From the NCBI RefSeq assembly GCF_024497955.1, contig NZ_JANHKP010000014.1, forward strand, positions 171,616-235,615: a stretch of 64,000 nt of DNA. Direction: 5' to 3'. Positions 43,595-54,579 of the stretch are shown here, piece by piece. Both the position numbers and the translations under genes were made by a program. The stretch comes from Streptomyces sp. C10-9-1 (GTDB taxonomy: Bacteria; Actinomycetota; Actinomycetes; Streptomycetales; Streptomycetaceae). How positions within the stretch are numbered: position 1 is the first letter of the stretch; every line of letters starts with the position of its first letter. Under the pieces are notes generated by a model, which saw only the letters and a program-made list of their open reading frames with translations, did not search any database and was not told where the DNA came from.

Positions 43595-44893
43595 ATGCAG
43601 CAGCCTCACCACCGGATACGCACGGGGAGCGGCCGTTCGTCCCTGCGGAGCAGGCGCTTCGGCGCGGCCGCCGCGGCCGCCGCGTTCGGGCTCGCGGCGC
43701 TCACGACGGCGAGCGCCACGCTGCCCGTCCCCTCCCCCGCCTCGGGTCCGGTGGCCGCCCCCGACGCACCGGGGCTCGGCCCCTGCCGCCTGCCGGCGGT
43801 GCTCGGGGTCCAGATGTCGGAGGGGATGCCCACCCCGCCGGGCTACACCCCCTCGACCGGCGAGGTCAGCGCACTCAACCTGATGATCGACTTTCCCGAC
43901 GCGGAGGGCGAGGGCCCGGCGCTCGACCGGCTCGCCGAGTTCTTCCCCCAGACCTCCCAGTGGTTCACCACCAGCTCCTACGGGCGGCTGGACTACCGTC
44001 CGCACGCACCGGTGGACGAGTGGCTGCGGATGCCGAAGCCCTTCGCCGCCTACGGGATAGAACGCGGGTCCCCCTACGAGCCGGGCTACCGGGAGCTCGT
44101 CGAGGACCTGGTCGAGGTCGCCGACCCGGTGGTGGACTTCGCCGCCTACGACCTCGTCAACGTGCTCGTCACCCCCAACGCGGGCCCGTCGGCCCTGGAC
44201 ACCGTGCTGTCCGTGACCTTCTCCGGCAACGACGAGGCACCGCACGCGGACGGGGTGCCGCTGGCCAACACCTCGTTCGTCTACAGCCGCCAGGACGACG
44301 GCTCGGGCTCGTACGAGGAGACCGGCTACCGGGTGCTGCCGCACGAGAACGGCCATGTCTTCGGCCTGCCCGACCTCTACACGGCGGAGGGCGGCGGCGC
44401 CGTCGGCCACTGGGACATCATGTCCGAGGACTGGGGCGCCAACAACGACTTCCTGGGCTGGCACAAGTGGAAGCTGGGCTGGCTGGACAACGAGCAGGTC
44501 CGCTGCGCCTCGGCACCGGGCACCGTCGAGTACCTGCTCACCCCGCTCGCGGAACCGGGCGGCCCCAAGCTCGCGATCGTCCCGCTGACCGAGGACTCCG
44601 GCTACGCGGTCGAGGTCCGCACGCGCGCGGGCAACGACGAGGCCGTGTGCCGTCCCGGTGTGCTGATCTACCGGGTCGCCTCGGGCGTCGACACCGGGCA
44701 GGGGCCCATCGCGGTCGCGGACAGCGCGCGCGGCAGCGGCGGCTGCACCCGCAGTCCCAACGTGCACGCCGAACTGTCCGACGCCACCTACCGGCCCGGC
44801 CAGAGCTTCGGCGACGAGAGGCACGGCCTGTCCATCTCCGTCGTCGCGGAGGAGGACGGGGACGCCTACCGCGTCCGGGTCACCCGCTCGTGA
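43595..44893 (+). CDS. Secreted M6-family (immune inhibitor A-like) metalloprotease
   Basis: A 432-residue exported zinc protease. A basic N-terminus with RRFG and a hydrophobic core (AAAAAAAFGLAALTTASA) form a signal peptide, possibly Tat-type. The catalytic zinc motif HExxH is H250-ENG-H254 within LPHENGHVFGLPDLY, followed by VGHWDIMSED (a Met-turn-like segment) and WHKWKLGWL. This is the M6 domain arrangement. GTPases or other partner genes are absent. The last 14 bases overlap the converging acyl-CoA ligase gene. Confidence 0.87.
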   Translation: MQQPHHRIRTGSGRSSLRSRRFGAAAAAAAFGLAALTTASATLPVPSPASGPVAAPDAPGLGPCRLPAVLGVQMSEGMPTPPGYTPSTGEVSALNLMIDFPDAEGEGPALDRLAEFFPQTSQWFTTSSYGRLDYRPHAPVDEWLRMPKPFAAYGIERGSPYEPGYRELVEDLVEVADPVVDFAAYDLVNVLVTPNAGPSALDTVLSVTFSGNDEAPHADGVPLANTSFVYSRQDDGSGSYEETGYRVLPHENGHVFGLPDLYTAEGGGAVGHWDIMSEDWGANNDFLGWHKWKLGWLDNEQVRCASAPGTVEYLLTPLAEPGGPKLAIVPLTEDSGYAVEVRTRAGNDEAVCRPGVLIYRVASGVDTGQGPIAVADSARGSGGCTRSPNVHAELSDATYRPGQSFGDERHGLSISVVAEEDGDAYRVRVTRS

Positions 44894-46616
44894 CGCCCGC
44901 CCCGCCGGAACCGCCCTCCTCGGCATCCGCGCCGGGGCGGGGACCCTCCGGGTGCAGCTCCCCGCGAAGCCTCCGCTTGAGCACCTTGCCGGTCGCGTTG
45001 CGCGGCAGCGGCCTGTCCGCCAGCACCACCCGGGCTGGCACCTTGTAGGCGGCGAGTGCGCGGGCCGCGTGCCGCCTCAGCTCCGCGGGTCCGGCGGTCG
45101 CGCCGGGCCGCAGCCGGACGACGGCGGCGACCTCCTCGCCCAGGTGCGCGTGCGGCACACCGAGTACGGCGCACTCGGCGACGTCCGGGTGCCCGAGCAG
45201 CTCCCGCTCGACCTCCCCGCAGTACACGTTCTCGCCCCCGCGCAGGACCACGTCCTTGACCCGGTCGACGATCCGCACGCCCCCCTCGGTGAGCAACGCG
45301 ACGTCACCCGTCATGAACCAGCCCCCGCGGAAGGCCTCGGCGGTCGCCCGCTCGTCGCGCCAGTACCCGCGGACGACCCCCTGCCCCCGCAGCCACAGCT
45401 CGCCCGCCTGCCCCGCGGGCACCGCCGCACCCCCCGGCCCGGCGATGCGCACGTCGATCGCCGGGGCGGGGCGGCCCACGCAGGCGGGGTCCTCCCGGTA
45501 GGCGTCGCCGAAGGCGGCGAGCACGCCTCCGCTGGTCTCGGTGAGCCCGTACCCGTTGCGCGGTTCGATCCGGCGGCCGTACGCGGCGGTGAGCCGGGCG
45601 ACCAGGCCGGGCGGGGGCGGGGCGCCGCCGGTGCCGAGATGGGTGACCGTCGCGAGGTCCGCGCCCGTCCGCTCGGCGGCCTCCAGCAGCTGCACGGCGG
45701 TCGTCGGCACCCCCGAGTAGTGGGTGACCCGGTGCCGGGCGATGAGCGCAAGCGCCTCTTCGGCGTCCCACTTGCGCATCAGCACCACCGCACCGCCGGT
45801 GCCCATCATGGAGTAGACCGTGGTGAAGGCCGCCACGTGGAAGAACGGGAAGGTCATCAGCGCGACCGGGTCGGCCCCCTGCCCCGGGAGCAGGCCCCGG
45901 CCGAGGGCGGAGGCCGCCGCGTGGAAGCGGGGGTGCACGGCGGCCCCCGCCTGGGCGAGGTGGGTCGCCACCGCGCCCCTGGGACGGCCCGTGGTCCCCG
46001 AGGTGTAGAAGATCGTGGCGTCCGCCTCGGGCGGTACGTCCACGTCCGGGGGCGCCGCGGACGGATCGGGCGCGCCGAGGTCCTCGTACCGCTCCACCCC
46101 CTCCGGCAGCGCGTCGGCGGAGGCGTGGACGACGAGGCAGCGGGCACCGCTGCGCCGCCGCCAGGGCTCCACCGAGGGCAGCCTCTCGCCGTCGACGAGC
46201 AGGACACGCGGTGTGCAGTCGTCGAGCGCGTACGCCAGCTCGGACCGGGTCCACCAGGCGTTGAGCGGGACGGCGACCAGTCCGGCGAGCTGGGCGGCCC
46301 AGAAGGCGACCTGCCACTCCGGGTGGTTGCGCATCACGATCGCCGCCCGGTCGCCCGGGGTGAGCCCGTAGTCGTCCGTGAACCGGCGCGCGAGGGCGCT
46401 CGCCGCGGCGAAGAAGGCGCCGTAGCCGAGGGTGCCGCTCTCCGAGATCAGGAACGGCCGGTCCGCGTAGGCCCAGGTGGTCTCCGCGAACTCCCGCAGG
46501 GTCCGCGGCCCCGAGGCGTAGGAGGGGGTGCCGTCCTCGGCCCGAACCACGGCGAAGGGCGCGCCGGGGGCGGTGAGCCGGGCGGCCACCTGCTCGGCGC
46601 TCTCGGCACGGGTCAT
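44880..46616 (-). CDS. Acyl-CoA synthetase / AMP-dependent ligase
   Basis: A 578-residue ANL-family adenylating enzyme. The P-loop is TIFYTSGTTGRPRGAVATH, then NGYGLTETSGGVLAAFGD, the hinge aspartate segment WFMTGDVALLTEGGVRIVDR, and the C-terminal catalytic Lys in LPRNATGKVLKRRLRGEL. The start MTRAESAEQVAARL at 46616 suits the family. The acyl substrate is unknown; medium- or long-chain fatty acids are the usual ones. It has no operon partner. Confidence 0.92.
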   Translation of the reverse strand: MTRAESAEQVAARLTAPGAPFAVVRAEDGTPSYASGPRTLREFAETTWAYADRPFLISESGTLGYGAFFAAASALARRFTDDYGLTPGDRAAIVMRNHPEWQVAFWAAQLAGLVAVPLNAWWTRSELAYALDDCTPRVLLVDGERLPSVEPWRRRSGARCLVVHASADALPEGVERYEDLGAPDPSAAPPDVDVPPEADATIFYTSGTTGRPRGAVATHLAQAGAAVHPRFHAAASALGRGLLPGQGADPVALMTFPFFHVAAFTTVYSMMGTGGAVVLMRKWDAEEALALIARHRVTHYSGVPTTAVQLLEAAERTGADLATVTHLGTGGAPPPPGLVARLTAAYGRRIEPRNGYGLTETSGGVLAAFGDAYREDPACVGRPAPAIDVRIAGPGGAAVPAGQAGELWLRGQGVVRGYWRDERATAEAFRGGWFMTGDVALLTEGGVRIVDRVKDVVLRGGENVYCGEVERELLGHPDVAECAVLGVPHAHLGEEVAAVVRLRPGATAGPAELRRHAARALAAYKVPARVVLADRPLPRNATGKVLKRRLRGELHPEGPRPGADAEEGGSGGAGVTSG

Positions 46617-46797
46617 CGGCCGTCTCTCCCCGCACTCGCTCAGGACTCGGTACCCGGCGACGCTATGCGCGGCCCCGGCACCGGTCAAGGCGGTCCCCGG
46701 CCCGCGCGGACCGGTGGCCGTACGGGCCCGGCCGCGGACCGCGCGACCGCCCGCGACCGCCCGCGACCAGGGACTCCGGCGGGACGGCGCCGCTGGG

Positions 46798-48810
46798 TCA
46801 GAGGTGCGTCCGGGTGCGGGTGCGGCGCCCCAGCAGCTCGGCCACCCCGCGCCGGGTGGCCGCGATGACGACGCGGTCCTCGGGCCGCAGCACCTGCCCC
46901 GGGTGCAGGTCCCACAGCAGGCGGGGCCCGTCGCCCGCGCGGCGCGCCGTCGCCAGGTCGGGGCGGCGGGCGCCCGGGTCGGCCGTGTCCAGGGCCAGGA
47001 CACGCCAGACGCCCGGCCGGAAGGCCTCGCCGACGGTGCGGCCCTCGAACTGCGGATTGCCCGCCACGGGGACCGCCGCGAAGAGCAGCACGCGGCGCTC
47101 CACCGGGATCGCGCCGAGGATCTGGCGCCCCATCATCGCCCCGGCGAACGCCGGCGCGGCGAGGTGGGACACGCTCCTGCTGCGGGTCAGCGCCTCCGGG
47201 TGGGCGGCCCGCAGGGTCCGGTAGACGGCCGTGGCGAAGTCGTCGTCGTAGAGCCGCAGGGCCACCCGCAGGTCGGGCTTGACGGACCGGGCGTACAGGG
47301 CCGCCTCCAGGTTGGTGGTGTCCTCGCTGGTGAGCGCGAGCAGAGCGCGCGCCCGGTGCACCTTGGCGGTCTCCAGGACCCCCTCCTGGGTGACGTCGCC
47401 CATGACCACCGGGACCCGCAGGCTGCGGGCCAGCGGGATGCCCCGCGCCTCCGGGTCCTCCTCGATGCACACCACCGGGATGCCCAGCTCCCGCAGACTG
47501 GCGAGGACCCGGGTGCCGATCTTGCCCAGCCCCAGCAGGACCACGTGCCCGGACAGCCCCCGCAGGGGACGCAGTGTGGCGTTCGCGCCGCGGAAGGTGC
47601 CGAGCGCCTCCAGGACGCCCGCCACCAGCAGCGGCAGCAGCGCCAACCCGACCAGGCTGGTGAGGAGTTGGAGCAGCTGCCGGGTGACGTCCTCGCCGTG
47701 CGCCGGGTCACCGATCGCGATCAGGTCCAGCAGTGTCAGATAGACGGCGTGGACCAGCGGCTCGTCGTCGAGCGCCCAGGCCACCAGCGTGAGCACCACC
47801 ACCGCGGTCAGCACCCCCGCCAGCGCCCAGCGCAGACGGGCGGAGAAGAAGGCGCTCAGGGGTGCCCAGCGGCCCGCCCTGCGCCGCGGCGGGCGCACCG
47901 GGTCCTGGCGCGTGACGGTCTCCAGCACCACCGTGCCGCGCCCCTGGGAGGCGCGCACGGTCTCCTCGTCCGGGAGCAGGTCGGGCGCCCGGCCGCCGCT
48001 GCGGTCGGAGCCCTCCTCGCCTGCCGGGTCGGTGGTGGTCGAGGAGAGCAGGGCGAGCGTGGCGATGCCCCGGTCCGCGGGCGGCCCTCCGTCGCCGGCC
48101 GGGGGGCGCTCCACGGCGCGCAGCAGCAGACCGTCCGCCCGGACCACCTTGCCGGTGCCCGTGACGGCGGTGGCCGCGAGCGAGGGGGCGGTCGTGTCCG
48201 CGTCGGAGAGCACGGTCGTGGACGCGTCGAGCGAGGCCGGGTCCATGCCGGGGCGGGCGACGAGAGCGGCCTGGTCGAGCAGCTCCTCCAGATGCTGGCC
48301 GAGCTTGCGGTTGTAGAGCCGGACCACCAGCCGCAGCCCGGGGTTGAGCCGGCGGGCGGCGAGCGCGGCGCGGATGTTGGTCTCGTCGTCCTCGTAGACG
48401 AGGGCGAGCGCGGCGGCGGTGTCCACGCCCGCCTCGTGGAGCACCGCCTCGGAGGGCTCGGCGGCGGTCAGTTCGCGCACGGGAGGCACCAGCCCGCGGC
48501 CGATGGTGTCCGGGACGGCGTCGCCGTCCGGGGGCGCGGCGGGGCCGACGACCACCCGCGGATCGGATGCGGACCGCGTGACGGCGGCCCCGAAGCGCCC
48601 CAGCAGCCGCGCCGAGCGGCGCGTCCCGGACGGGTCCGGTCCGAGCCCGCCGACGCTGCGCGGTTCCGGGACGACCAGGGTGACGGACTCCTGGTACACG
48701 TCGCGCAGTTCGTCGGCGAGCCGGTGCGCGAGGCCGTCGTCGCCGCAGACGATCATGTGCTCGACCGGGATTCCGTCCGCGTGCGGCTGCGGGCGTGCGG
48801 ATCTGATCAT
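46798..48810 (-). CDS. Two-RCK ion-channel-like protein with atypical pore
   Basis: A 670-residue protein arranged as RCK/TrkA-N-like domain (about 15-200, starting HMIVCGDDGLAHRLADEL), a disordered linker (about 225-325), two TM helices with a pore loop (about 330-410), and a second RCK domain (about 420-600, HVVLLGLGKIGTRVLASL) with a TrkA-C-like end. The pore-loop segment is TLLDLIAIGDPAHGED where potassium channels have T-x-x-TVGYGD. The K+ selectivity filter is therefore not conserved. The layout resembles CASTOR/POLLUX-type channels. Ion and function are unknown. Confidence 0.85.
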   Translation of the reverse strand: MIRSARPQPHADGIPVEHMIVCGDDGLAHRLADELRDVYQESVTLVVPEPRSVGGLGPDPSGTRRSARLLGRFGAAVTRSASDPRVVVGPAAPPDGDAVPDTIGRGLVPPVRELTAAEPSEAVLHEAGVDTAAALALVYEDDETNIRAALAARRLNPGLRLVVRLYNRKLGQHLEELLDQAALVARPGMDPASLDASTTVLSDADTTAPSLAATAVTGTGKVVRADGLLLRAVERPPAGDGGPPADRGIATLALLSSTTTDPAGEEGSDRSGGRAPDLLPDEETVRASQGRGTVVLETVTRQDPVRPPRRRAGRWAPLSAFFSARLRWALAGVLTAVVVLTLVAWALDDEPLVHAVYLTLLDLIAIGDPAHGEDVTRQLLQLLTSLVGLALLPLLVAGVLEALGTFRGANATLRPLRGLSGHVVLLGLGKIGTRVLASLRELGIPVVCIEEDPEARGIPLARSLRVPVVMGDVTQEGVLETAKVHRARALLALTSEDTTNLEAALYARSVKPDLRVALRLYDDDFATAVYRTLRAAHPEALTRSRSVSHLAAPAFAGAMMGRQILGAIPVERRVLLFAAVPVAGNPQFEGRTVGEAFRPGVWRVLALDTADPGARRPDLATARRAGDGPRLLWDLHPGQVLRPEDRVVIAATRRGVAELLGRRTRTRTHL

Positions 48811-49322
48811 GCCTGCTCCCCCTGGGGCGACGTCACGACGGCCGGTCGGCGGGCGGCGACGGGGCCGTCACCGGCGCCACCGTGCAGGTGCTGCGGGCAC
48901 GCGGACCGGGTTCGCGCCCGGCGTCCCGCGATCCGTGGTGCGTGGTGCGTGGTGCGTGGTGCGTGGTGATGCTGGGTGGTGCGCGCCACCGGACCCGCGA
49001 GGGCGCACCGGGACCGGCTCGGGTGCCGACGGGGCGGGGCCGCACCGTGGCCGGGGCCCCGGCCACGGCCCGCATGATCGTTTCACAGGAGCGGCGGCCC
49101 GGTCACCCCCGCGCCGGAGGGAGACCGCCACGGGAGGCGTGCTCACGGGACCGGTGGCGCCCGCTCCGGCCGGGCCCGGACGAGGCGCGCAGGCATGCCC
49201 ATGACAGGCACGTCCCCGTCACCGCCTCCCCCTCACCGCGCGGTGCGCTCCCCCGCACGCCGAGACACCGCGCACCTCCCCGGACCACCTGCCCGTCGCG
49301 ACCGCCCGCAGGCGGCCCGGCG
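48811..49322. other. Gene-free region with heptamer repeat
   Basis: About 510 bases upstream of the channel gene and downstream of the flotillin gene. No supportable gene was seen. The only structure noticed is the tandem repeat at 48934-48968. Confidence 0.4.
48934..48968. repeat. Five tandem copies of CGTGGTG
   Basis: The 7-bp unit CGTGGTG is repeated five times exactly. Heptamer arrays are prone to slipped-strand length change. It lies about 125 bp upstream of the channel gene, so its length could affect that promoter. Confidence 0.75.
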
Positions 49323-50804
49323 TCAGGAGGACGTGTCGTCCCGGACCTCGATCACGCCGTCCGCCTCCGGCGCAGCGCCCGACTCCGCACCGCCCGCATC
49401 CGCCGTCGGCCCGCCCGCCGGGGAGGCGGTCTCCGCGGCCCTGCGGGTGATGCCCTGAAGGAGTTCCGCCAGGTCCACACCGGTGGTGGAGCCCAGCAGC
49501 TCCAGCCCCTGGGCGACGTTGTCGGCCACGGCGCGCGGCAGCCTGCCCGCGCCGTCGGTGGAGATCACCGTCATCTTGTCCACGGCCGTCAGCGGCTCCG
49601 CGGCCTTGGCGACCACCTGCGGAAGCACCTCCACCAGCATCTGCAGCACGGCGGCGTCGCCGTACTGGGCGAAGGCGTCCGCCTTCTTGCGCATGGCCTC
49701 GGCCTCGGCCGATCCCCGTGCGGCGATCGCGGCGGCGTGCGCCTCGCCCTCGATGCGCACGGCATCGGCGAGCGCGGCACGGTGGTCCTTCTCGCCCTCA
49801 CCCGTCAACCGGGAACGCTGGGCGTCCGCCTCGGCCTCCTTGACCTGCGCGACCCTGCGCGCCTCCGCCTCCTGCTCCGCCTGGTAGCGGGCGGCGTCCG
49901 CGGGCTTGCGGATCTTGGTGTCGAGCTCGCGGTCGGTCAGGGCGGCCTGCCGTACCGCCACCTTCTCCTGCTGGCTGAGGATCTCCTGGCGGCGGTCCGC
50001 CTCGGCGAGCGGCCCGGCCGCTGCGGCCCGGGCCGCAGCCTCGTCCGTCTCCGCCTTGATCTCCGCCTGCTTCAGGGCGAAGGTCCGCTCGGCGATCGCG
50101 ATCTCCTCCTCGGCCTTCAGCCGCGCCTGCTCCGACGCACGGCGCGCCACGGCCTCGGCGATGTCCGCCTCCTGCCGGGCCCGGGCGGCCTCGGGACGGC
50201 CCAGGTCCTCCAGGTAGGAGCCCTCCGTGGTGATGTCCTGGATCTGGAAGGCGTCCAGCACCAGTCCCTGCCCCGACAGGCTCGCCTCGGCCTCCTCGGC
50301 GACCTGCCCGGCGAACGCGGCCCGGTCGCGGATGATGTCCTCCACCGACATCCGGCCCACGATGGAGCGCAGCGCGCCGGACAGCACCTCCTGGGTGAAC
50401 CCGACGATGCCGTTCTGCTGCATCAGGAAGCGCTGCGCCGCGGCCCGGATCGAGTCCTCCGTCCCGCCCACCTTGACGATGGCCACGCCTTCGAGATGGG
50501 CCTTCACCCCCCGAAGCGTCACGGCACCGCGCACGGCGACCGGGATGTGCCGGCTGGACAGGTCCAGGGAGAACCGCTGCTGGACGAACGGGACGACGAA
50601 GACCCCGCCGCCGACCACGACCTTCTGGCCGCTGTTGTCGGTGAACACCCGTCCCGTCTGCGGATCGGTCGAGGTCTTCCCCCGCCGCCCGGTGACGATG
50701 AACGCCTCGCTCGGGCCGGCGACCTTGTAGCGCGTGACGACGACGAGGGCGAGCAGGACCAGGAGTACGACGACTCCCACCACTGCGATGAGTACCGGGC
50801 TCAT
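49323..50804 (-). CDS. Flotillin-like SPFH/band 7 protein
   Basis: A 493-residue membrane-scaffold protein. It has an N-terminal TM helix (LIAVVGVVVLLVLLALVVV), an SPFH domain (about 30-200; YKVAGPSEAFIVTGRRGK to VLDAFQIQDIT), a long Ala/Glu/Arg coiled coil (about 205-385, rich in EAEA motifs) and a flotillin C-terminal region (AVLQMLVEVLPQVVAKAAEP). Flotillins organise membrane microdomains. The gene follows an NfeD-like gene at 61 bp on the same strand, the classic NfeD-SPFH pair. The tail is acidic and disordered. Confidence 0.92.
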   Translation of the reverse strand: MSPVLIAVVGVVVLLVLLALVVVTRYKVAGPSEAFIVTGRRGKTSTDPQTGRVFTDNSGQKVVVGGGVFVVPFVQQRFSLDLSSRHIPVAVRGAVTLRGVKAHLEGVAIVKVGGTEDSIRAAAQRFLMQQNGIVGFTQEVLSGALRSIVGRMSVEDIIRDRAAFAGQVAEEAEASLSGQGLVLDAFQIQDITTEGSYLEDLGRPEAARARQEADIAEAVARRASEQARLKAEEEIAIAERTFALKQAEIKAETDEAAARAAAAGPLAEADRRQEILSQQEKVAVRQAALTDRELDTKIRKPADAARYQAEQEAEARRVAQVKEAEADAQRSRLTGEGEKDHRAALADAVRIEGEAHAAAIAARGSAEAEAMRKKADAFAQYGDAAVLQMLVEVLPQVVAKAAEPLTAVDKMTVISTDGAGRLPRAVADNVAQGLELLGSTTGVDLAELLQGITRRAAETASPAGGPTADAGGAESGAAPEADGVIEVRDDTSS

Positions 50805-50864
50805 GCGATTCCCCTATCGGTGGTGACGGAGAGTGCAGATCGGAAGGGCGGGGCGGGCCTGGTC

Positions 50865-51371
50865 TCACCGCTCCACGGCACGGACGGAGACGGACGTGGC
50901 GGTGAGAACGGCCTCCACCCACACCTCGCTGCCCCGGGCCACCGGCGCGGGGCTGCGCGCCGAGAGCTTCACCGGCTGGCCGGCGAGATGGACCAGCACC
51001 TCGCCGTAGCCGTCGGCGGGAATCCCGGTGACCACGGTGCCGGCGCTGCCGACCAGGTCGGTGCCGCGCGGCGTCCCCGCGTCGCCGTCGCGCATCAGCG
51101 CGCGGCTGAACCTCCAGGTCAGCCACCCCGCCCCGGCACCGGCGGCCACGCCCACCGCGGTGGCCGCCCCCACACCGAGTCCGGTCGCCCCGAGCACGAT
51201 CGCCCCGGCGAAACCCAGCATGGACACGAAGCCTGCGATCACGGGCAGTGACAGGAAACCGTCCAGGCCCCCCGGCAGGCTGTCGAAGGCGCCCTCCAGG
51301 AACCCGTCGAAGACCAGCGACAGCAGAAGCACCACCAGACCGGCGATACCGAGACCGAGAAACCATCCCAT
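50865..51371 (-). CDS. NfeD-like membrane protein (OB-fold domain)
   Basis: A 168-residue partner of the flotillin. Three or four TM helices (residues about 3-20, 42-62, 65-85) are followed by a C-terminal OB-fold-like domain: LVGSAGTVVTGIPADGYGEV, then VHLAGQPVKLSARS and GSEVWVEAVLTATSVSVRAV. The start could be ATG 51371 (MGWFLGLGI) or the in-frame GTG at 51383; the frame extends to 51428. Its position directly ahead of the SPFH gene fits the NfeD role in flotillin complexes. Confidence 0.83.
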   Translation of the reverse strand: MGWFLGLGIAGLVVLLLSLVFDGFLEGAFDSLPGGLDGFLSLPVIAGFVSMLGFAGAIVLGATGLGVGAATAVGVAAGAGAGWLTWRFSRALMRDGDAGTPRGTDLVGSAGTVVTGIPADGYGEVLVHLAGQPVKLSARSPAPVARGSEVWVEAVLTATSVSVRAVER

Positions 51372-51687
51372 GTCCGTCGTCACCCCGTCCCAGTCGCCGA
51401 ACGGCTGCCTATACAGCGATTTTTTCACATCCCTGTGCCATGCATCACTGCCGAGACCCGGCAGTCTTCGGCCACCTTCGGTGCAGCGCGGGCATCACCT
51501 CCGGACATCGGCGGGCAACTCGCTCCGTGCCTGCACACCGCATCCGCTACGCTGTCAGTCGGTCGGCCGGTGATCCCGGCGGTACCCGCCCGGGGCATCC
51601 CGGGCAGACCGCCACCCCACCGCCTGACCACGGGCCCCGTCCGCCGACGAAGATCCCCACGGTTCTTCCCGGCACCCACGGGCCCCG

Positions 51688-51760
51688 GCCTTCGTAGCTC
51701 AGGGGATAGAGCACCGCTCTCCTAAAGCGGGTGTCGCAGGTTCGAATCCTGCCGGGGGCA
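51688..51760 (+). tRNA. tRNA-Arg (anticodon CCT); left attachment site of the integrated element
   Basis: A 73-nt cloverleaf. The acceptor GCCTTCG pairs with CGGGGGC (G-T pairs), and the anticodon loop CTCCTAA gives anticodon CCT (reads AGG). The T-arm is GCAGGTTCGAATCCTGC and the discriminator A. The 3' end of tRNA genes is the usual target of pSAM2-type integrases, and an integrase gene lies 70 bp downstream. This copy therefore keeps a functional tRNA at the left junction of the element. Confidence 0.95.
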
Positions 51761-51770
51761 CACGGCAAAG

Positions 51771-51801
51771 GGGCACCTACTGATTCAGTAGGTGCCCTTT
51801 T
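51771..51801 (+). terminator. Terminator of tRNA-Arg
   Basis: Arms GGGCACCTACTGA and TCAGTAGGTGCCC, separated by one T, are followed by TTTT. It is a true rho-independent terminator with a T-tract, 10 bases beyond the tRNA. It also lies downstream of the converging integrase gene. Confidence 0.85.
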
Positions 51802-51831
51802 GACATCCACGGCTGACATCAACGGCGGCGG

Positions 51832-52983
51832 TCACTCACGACCGGGACGCCTCTTGAGCAGCCGGTCCATGTGGCTGATCGCCTCACGCTGGGTGTCCTG
51901 GACCACGTGCGTGTACACGTCCATCGTGATGCTGATCTGGCTGTGCCCGAGGATCTCCATCACGACGCGGGGCGCGACGCCTGCGGCGGTGAGCAGGGTC
52001 GCCGTACCGTGCCGGGCGTCGTGCAGCCGGATCACGCGGAGGCCGGCGGAGGCAGCGACGCGGGTGAAGGACCGGTACACATTCCGCGGCTCGACGGGCC
52101 GACCGCTGGCGGTGGTGAAGACGTAGCCGCCCTCCTCCCACCTCTCCCCCGCCTTGGACCGCTGCTCGTTCTGCCGCATCCGGTGCCAGCGCAGAGGCGC
52201 GACGCACATAGCGGGCAGGGGCACGGTCCGTCGGCGACGGCCCTTGGGATCGTCGTCGTACAGGACCCCTCGGCGGCGCTGGGTCTGCTGGCGGACGTAG
52301 AGGACGCGCTTGTCGAGGTCGACGTCCGCCCAGCGCAGCCCGACCAGCTCGCCCCGCCGCAGCCCCATGGCGATGGCGAGGACGAAGGCCGCGTACAACG
52401 GGTCCCGGCGGGAGGCGGCGAGGAAGTCGAGCGTCTCGTCCAGGGACCAGGGGCTCAGCTCTCGCGCCTTCGGCCGGGGCGGCTCAACGAGGGAGGCCAC
52501 GTTGCGCGAGATCAGCTCCTCGCGGCAGGCGGCGGTGAGGGCGGTCCGCAAGACGCGGTGGGACTCCTTGGCGGTGGCCGCGGTGGTCTTTTTCTCCAGC
52601 TGGACGAGGAAGCGCCGGACGTCGGCCACGCTCAGGGACTCCAGCCGCTTCGAGCCGATCCCCGGGACGAGGTAGAGCCGGACGTGCGCCTCGTACTTGT
52701 CGTACGTGCTGAGCTTGCGGCACGGCTTCACGACGTTGTCGAGCCAGTACGGAAGCCACTCGGAGAGCTTCGCCGAGCGGGTCGGCACGGGGACGCCGTT
52801 GTCGACCGCGTCGAGGAGTGCGCGGCGCTTGGCGTCGCACTCGGCCCAGGTCTTGCCGTAGGCGAACTTCCGGGCGCGGGTGCCGTCCGGCTGGAGGACG
52901 TAGACGGCGGCCTGGAAGCGTCCGTCCTTGCGCTGGGTGATGGTGCCGGCGCCGTTGGGGTTGCGCTTGCGCTGGGTGGCCAT
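51832..52983 (-). CDS. int: Tyrosine site-specific integrase
   Basis: A 383-residue phage-type recombinase that inserts and, with Xis, excises the element. It has an N-terminal arm-binding domain (MATQRKRNPNGAGTITQRKD), a core-binding SAM-like domain (about 70-165), then the catalytic residues in AMGLRRGELVGLRW, HDARHGTATLL and ILGHSQISITMDVYTHV (nucleophile Tyr357). The stop lies 71 bases from the end of tRNA-Arg, the usual arrangement. Its start overlaps the xis stop by one base. Confidence 0.95.
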   Translation of the reverse strand: MATQRKRNPNGAGTITQRKDGRFQAAVYVLQPDGTRARKFAYGKTWAECDAKRRALLDAVDNGVPVPTRSAKLSEWLPYWLDNVVKPCRKLSTYDKYEAHVRLYLVPGIGSKRLESLSVADVRRFLVQLEKKTTAATAKESHRVLRTALTAACREELISRNVASLVEPPRPKARELSPWSLDETLDFLAASRRDPLYAAFVLAIAMGLRRGELVGLRWADVDLDKRVLYVRQQTQRRRGVLYDDDPKGRRRRTVPLPAMCVAPLRWHRMRQNEQRSKAGERWEEGGYVFTTASGRPVEPRNVYRSFTRVAASAGLRVIRLHDARHGTATLLTAAGVAPRVVMEILGHSQISITMDVYTHVVQDTQREAISHMDRLLKRRPGRE

Positions 52984-53167
52984 CAGGCGACCTCCCCGAT
53001 CTCGTACGAGATGAAGTCACGAAGGGCGTCGACCGGGATGCGGCGGGAACGACCGACGGTGATCGAGACAAGGCGGCGGGACCGGATGAGGTCATAGACG
53101 GTCGAGCGGCCGAGCTTGAGCCGCTCCATGACCTCCGGGACGGTGAGGAGTTCGGCGGTGGCGGTGG

Positions 53168-53171
<4 letters not shown>
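52983..53171 (-). CDS. xis: Excisionase (MerR-type HTH, Xis)
   Basis: A 62-residue DNA-binding protein with the excisionase helix-turn-helix: LLTVPEVMERLKLGRSTVYD, then LIRSRRLVSITVGRSRRIPV. It directs the integrase towards excision. It overlaps both neighbours (TGATG with int, ATGA with repSA), so repSA, xis and int are one translationally coupled unit, as in pSAM2. Confidence 0.93.
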
Positions 53172-54535
<1,364 letters not shown>

Positions 54536-54579
54536 GATGGGTCTTCCTTCCGGTCGAGAGATCGGCGAGGGGTACGGCT

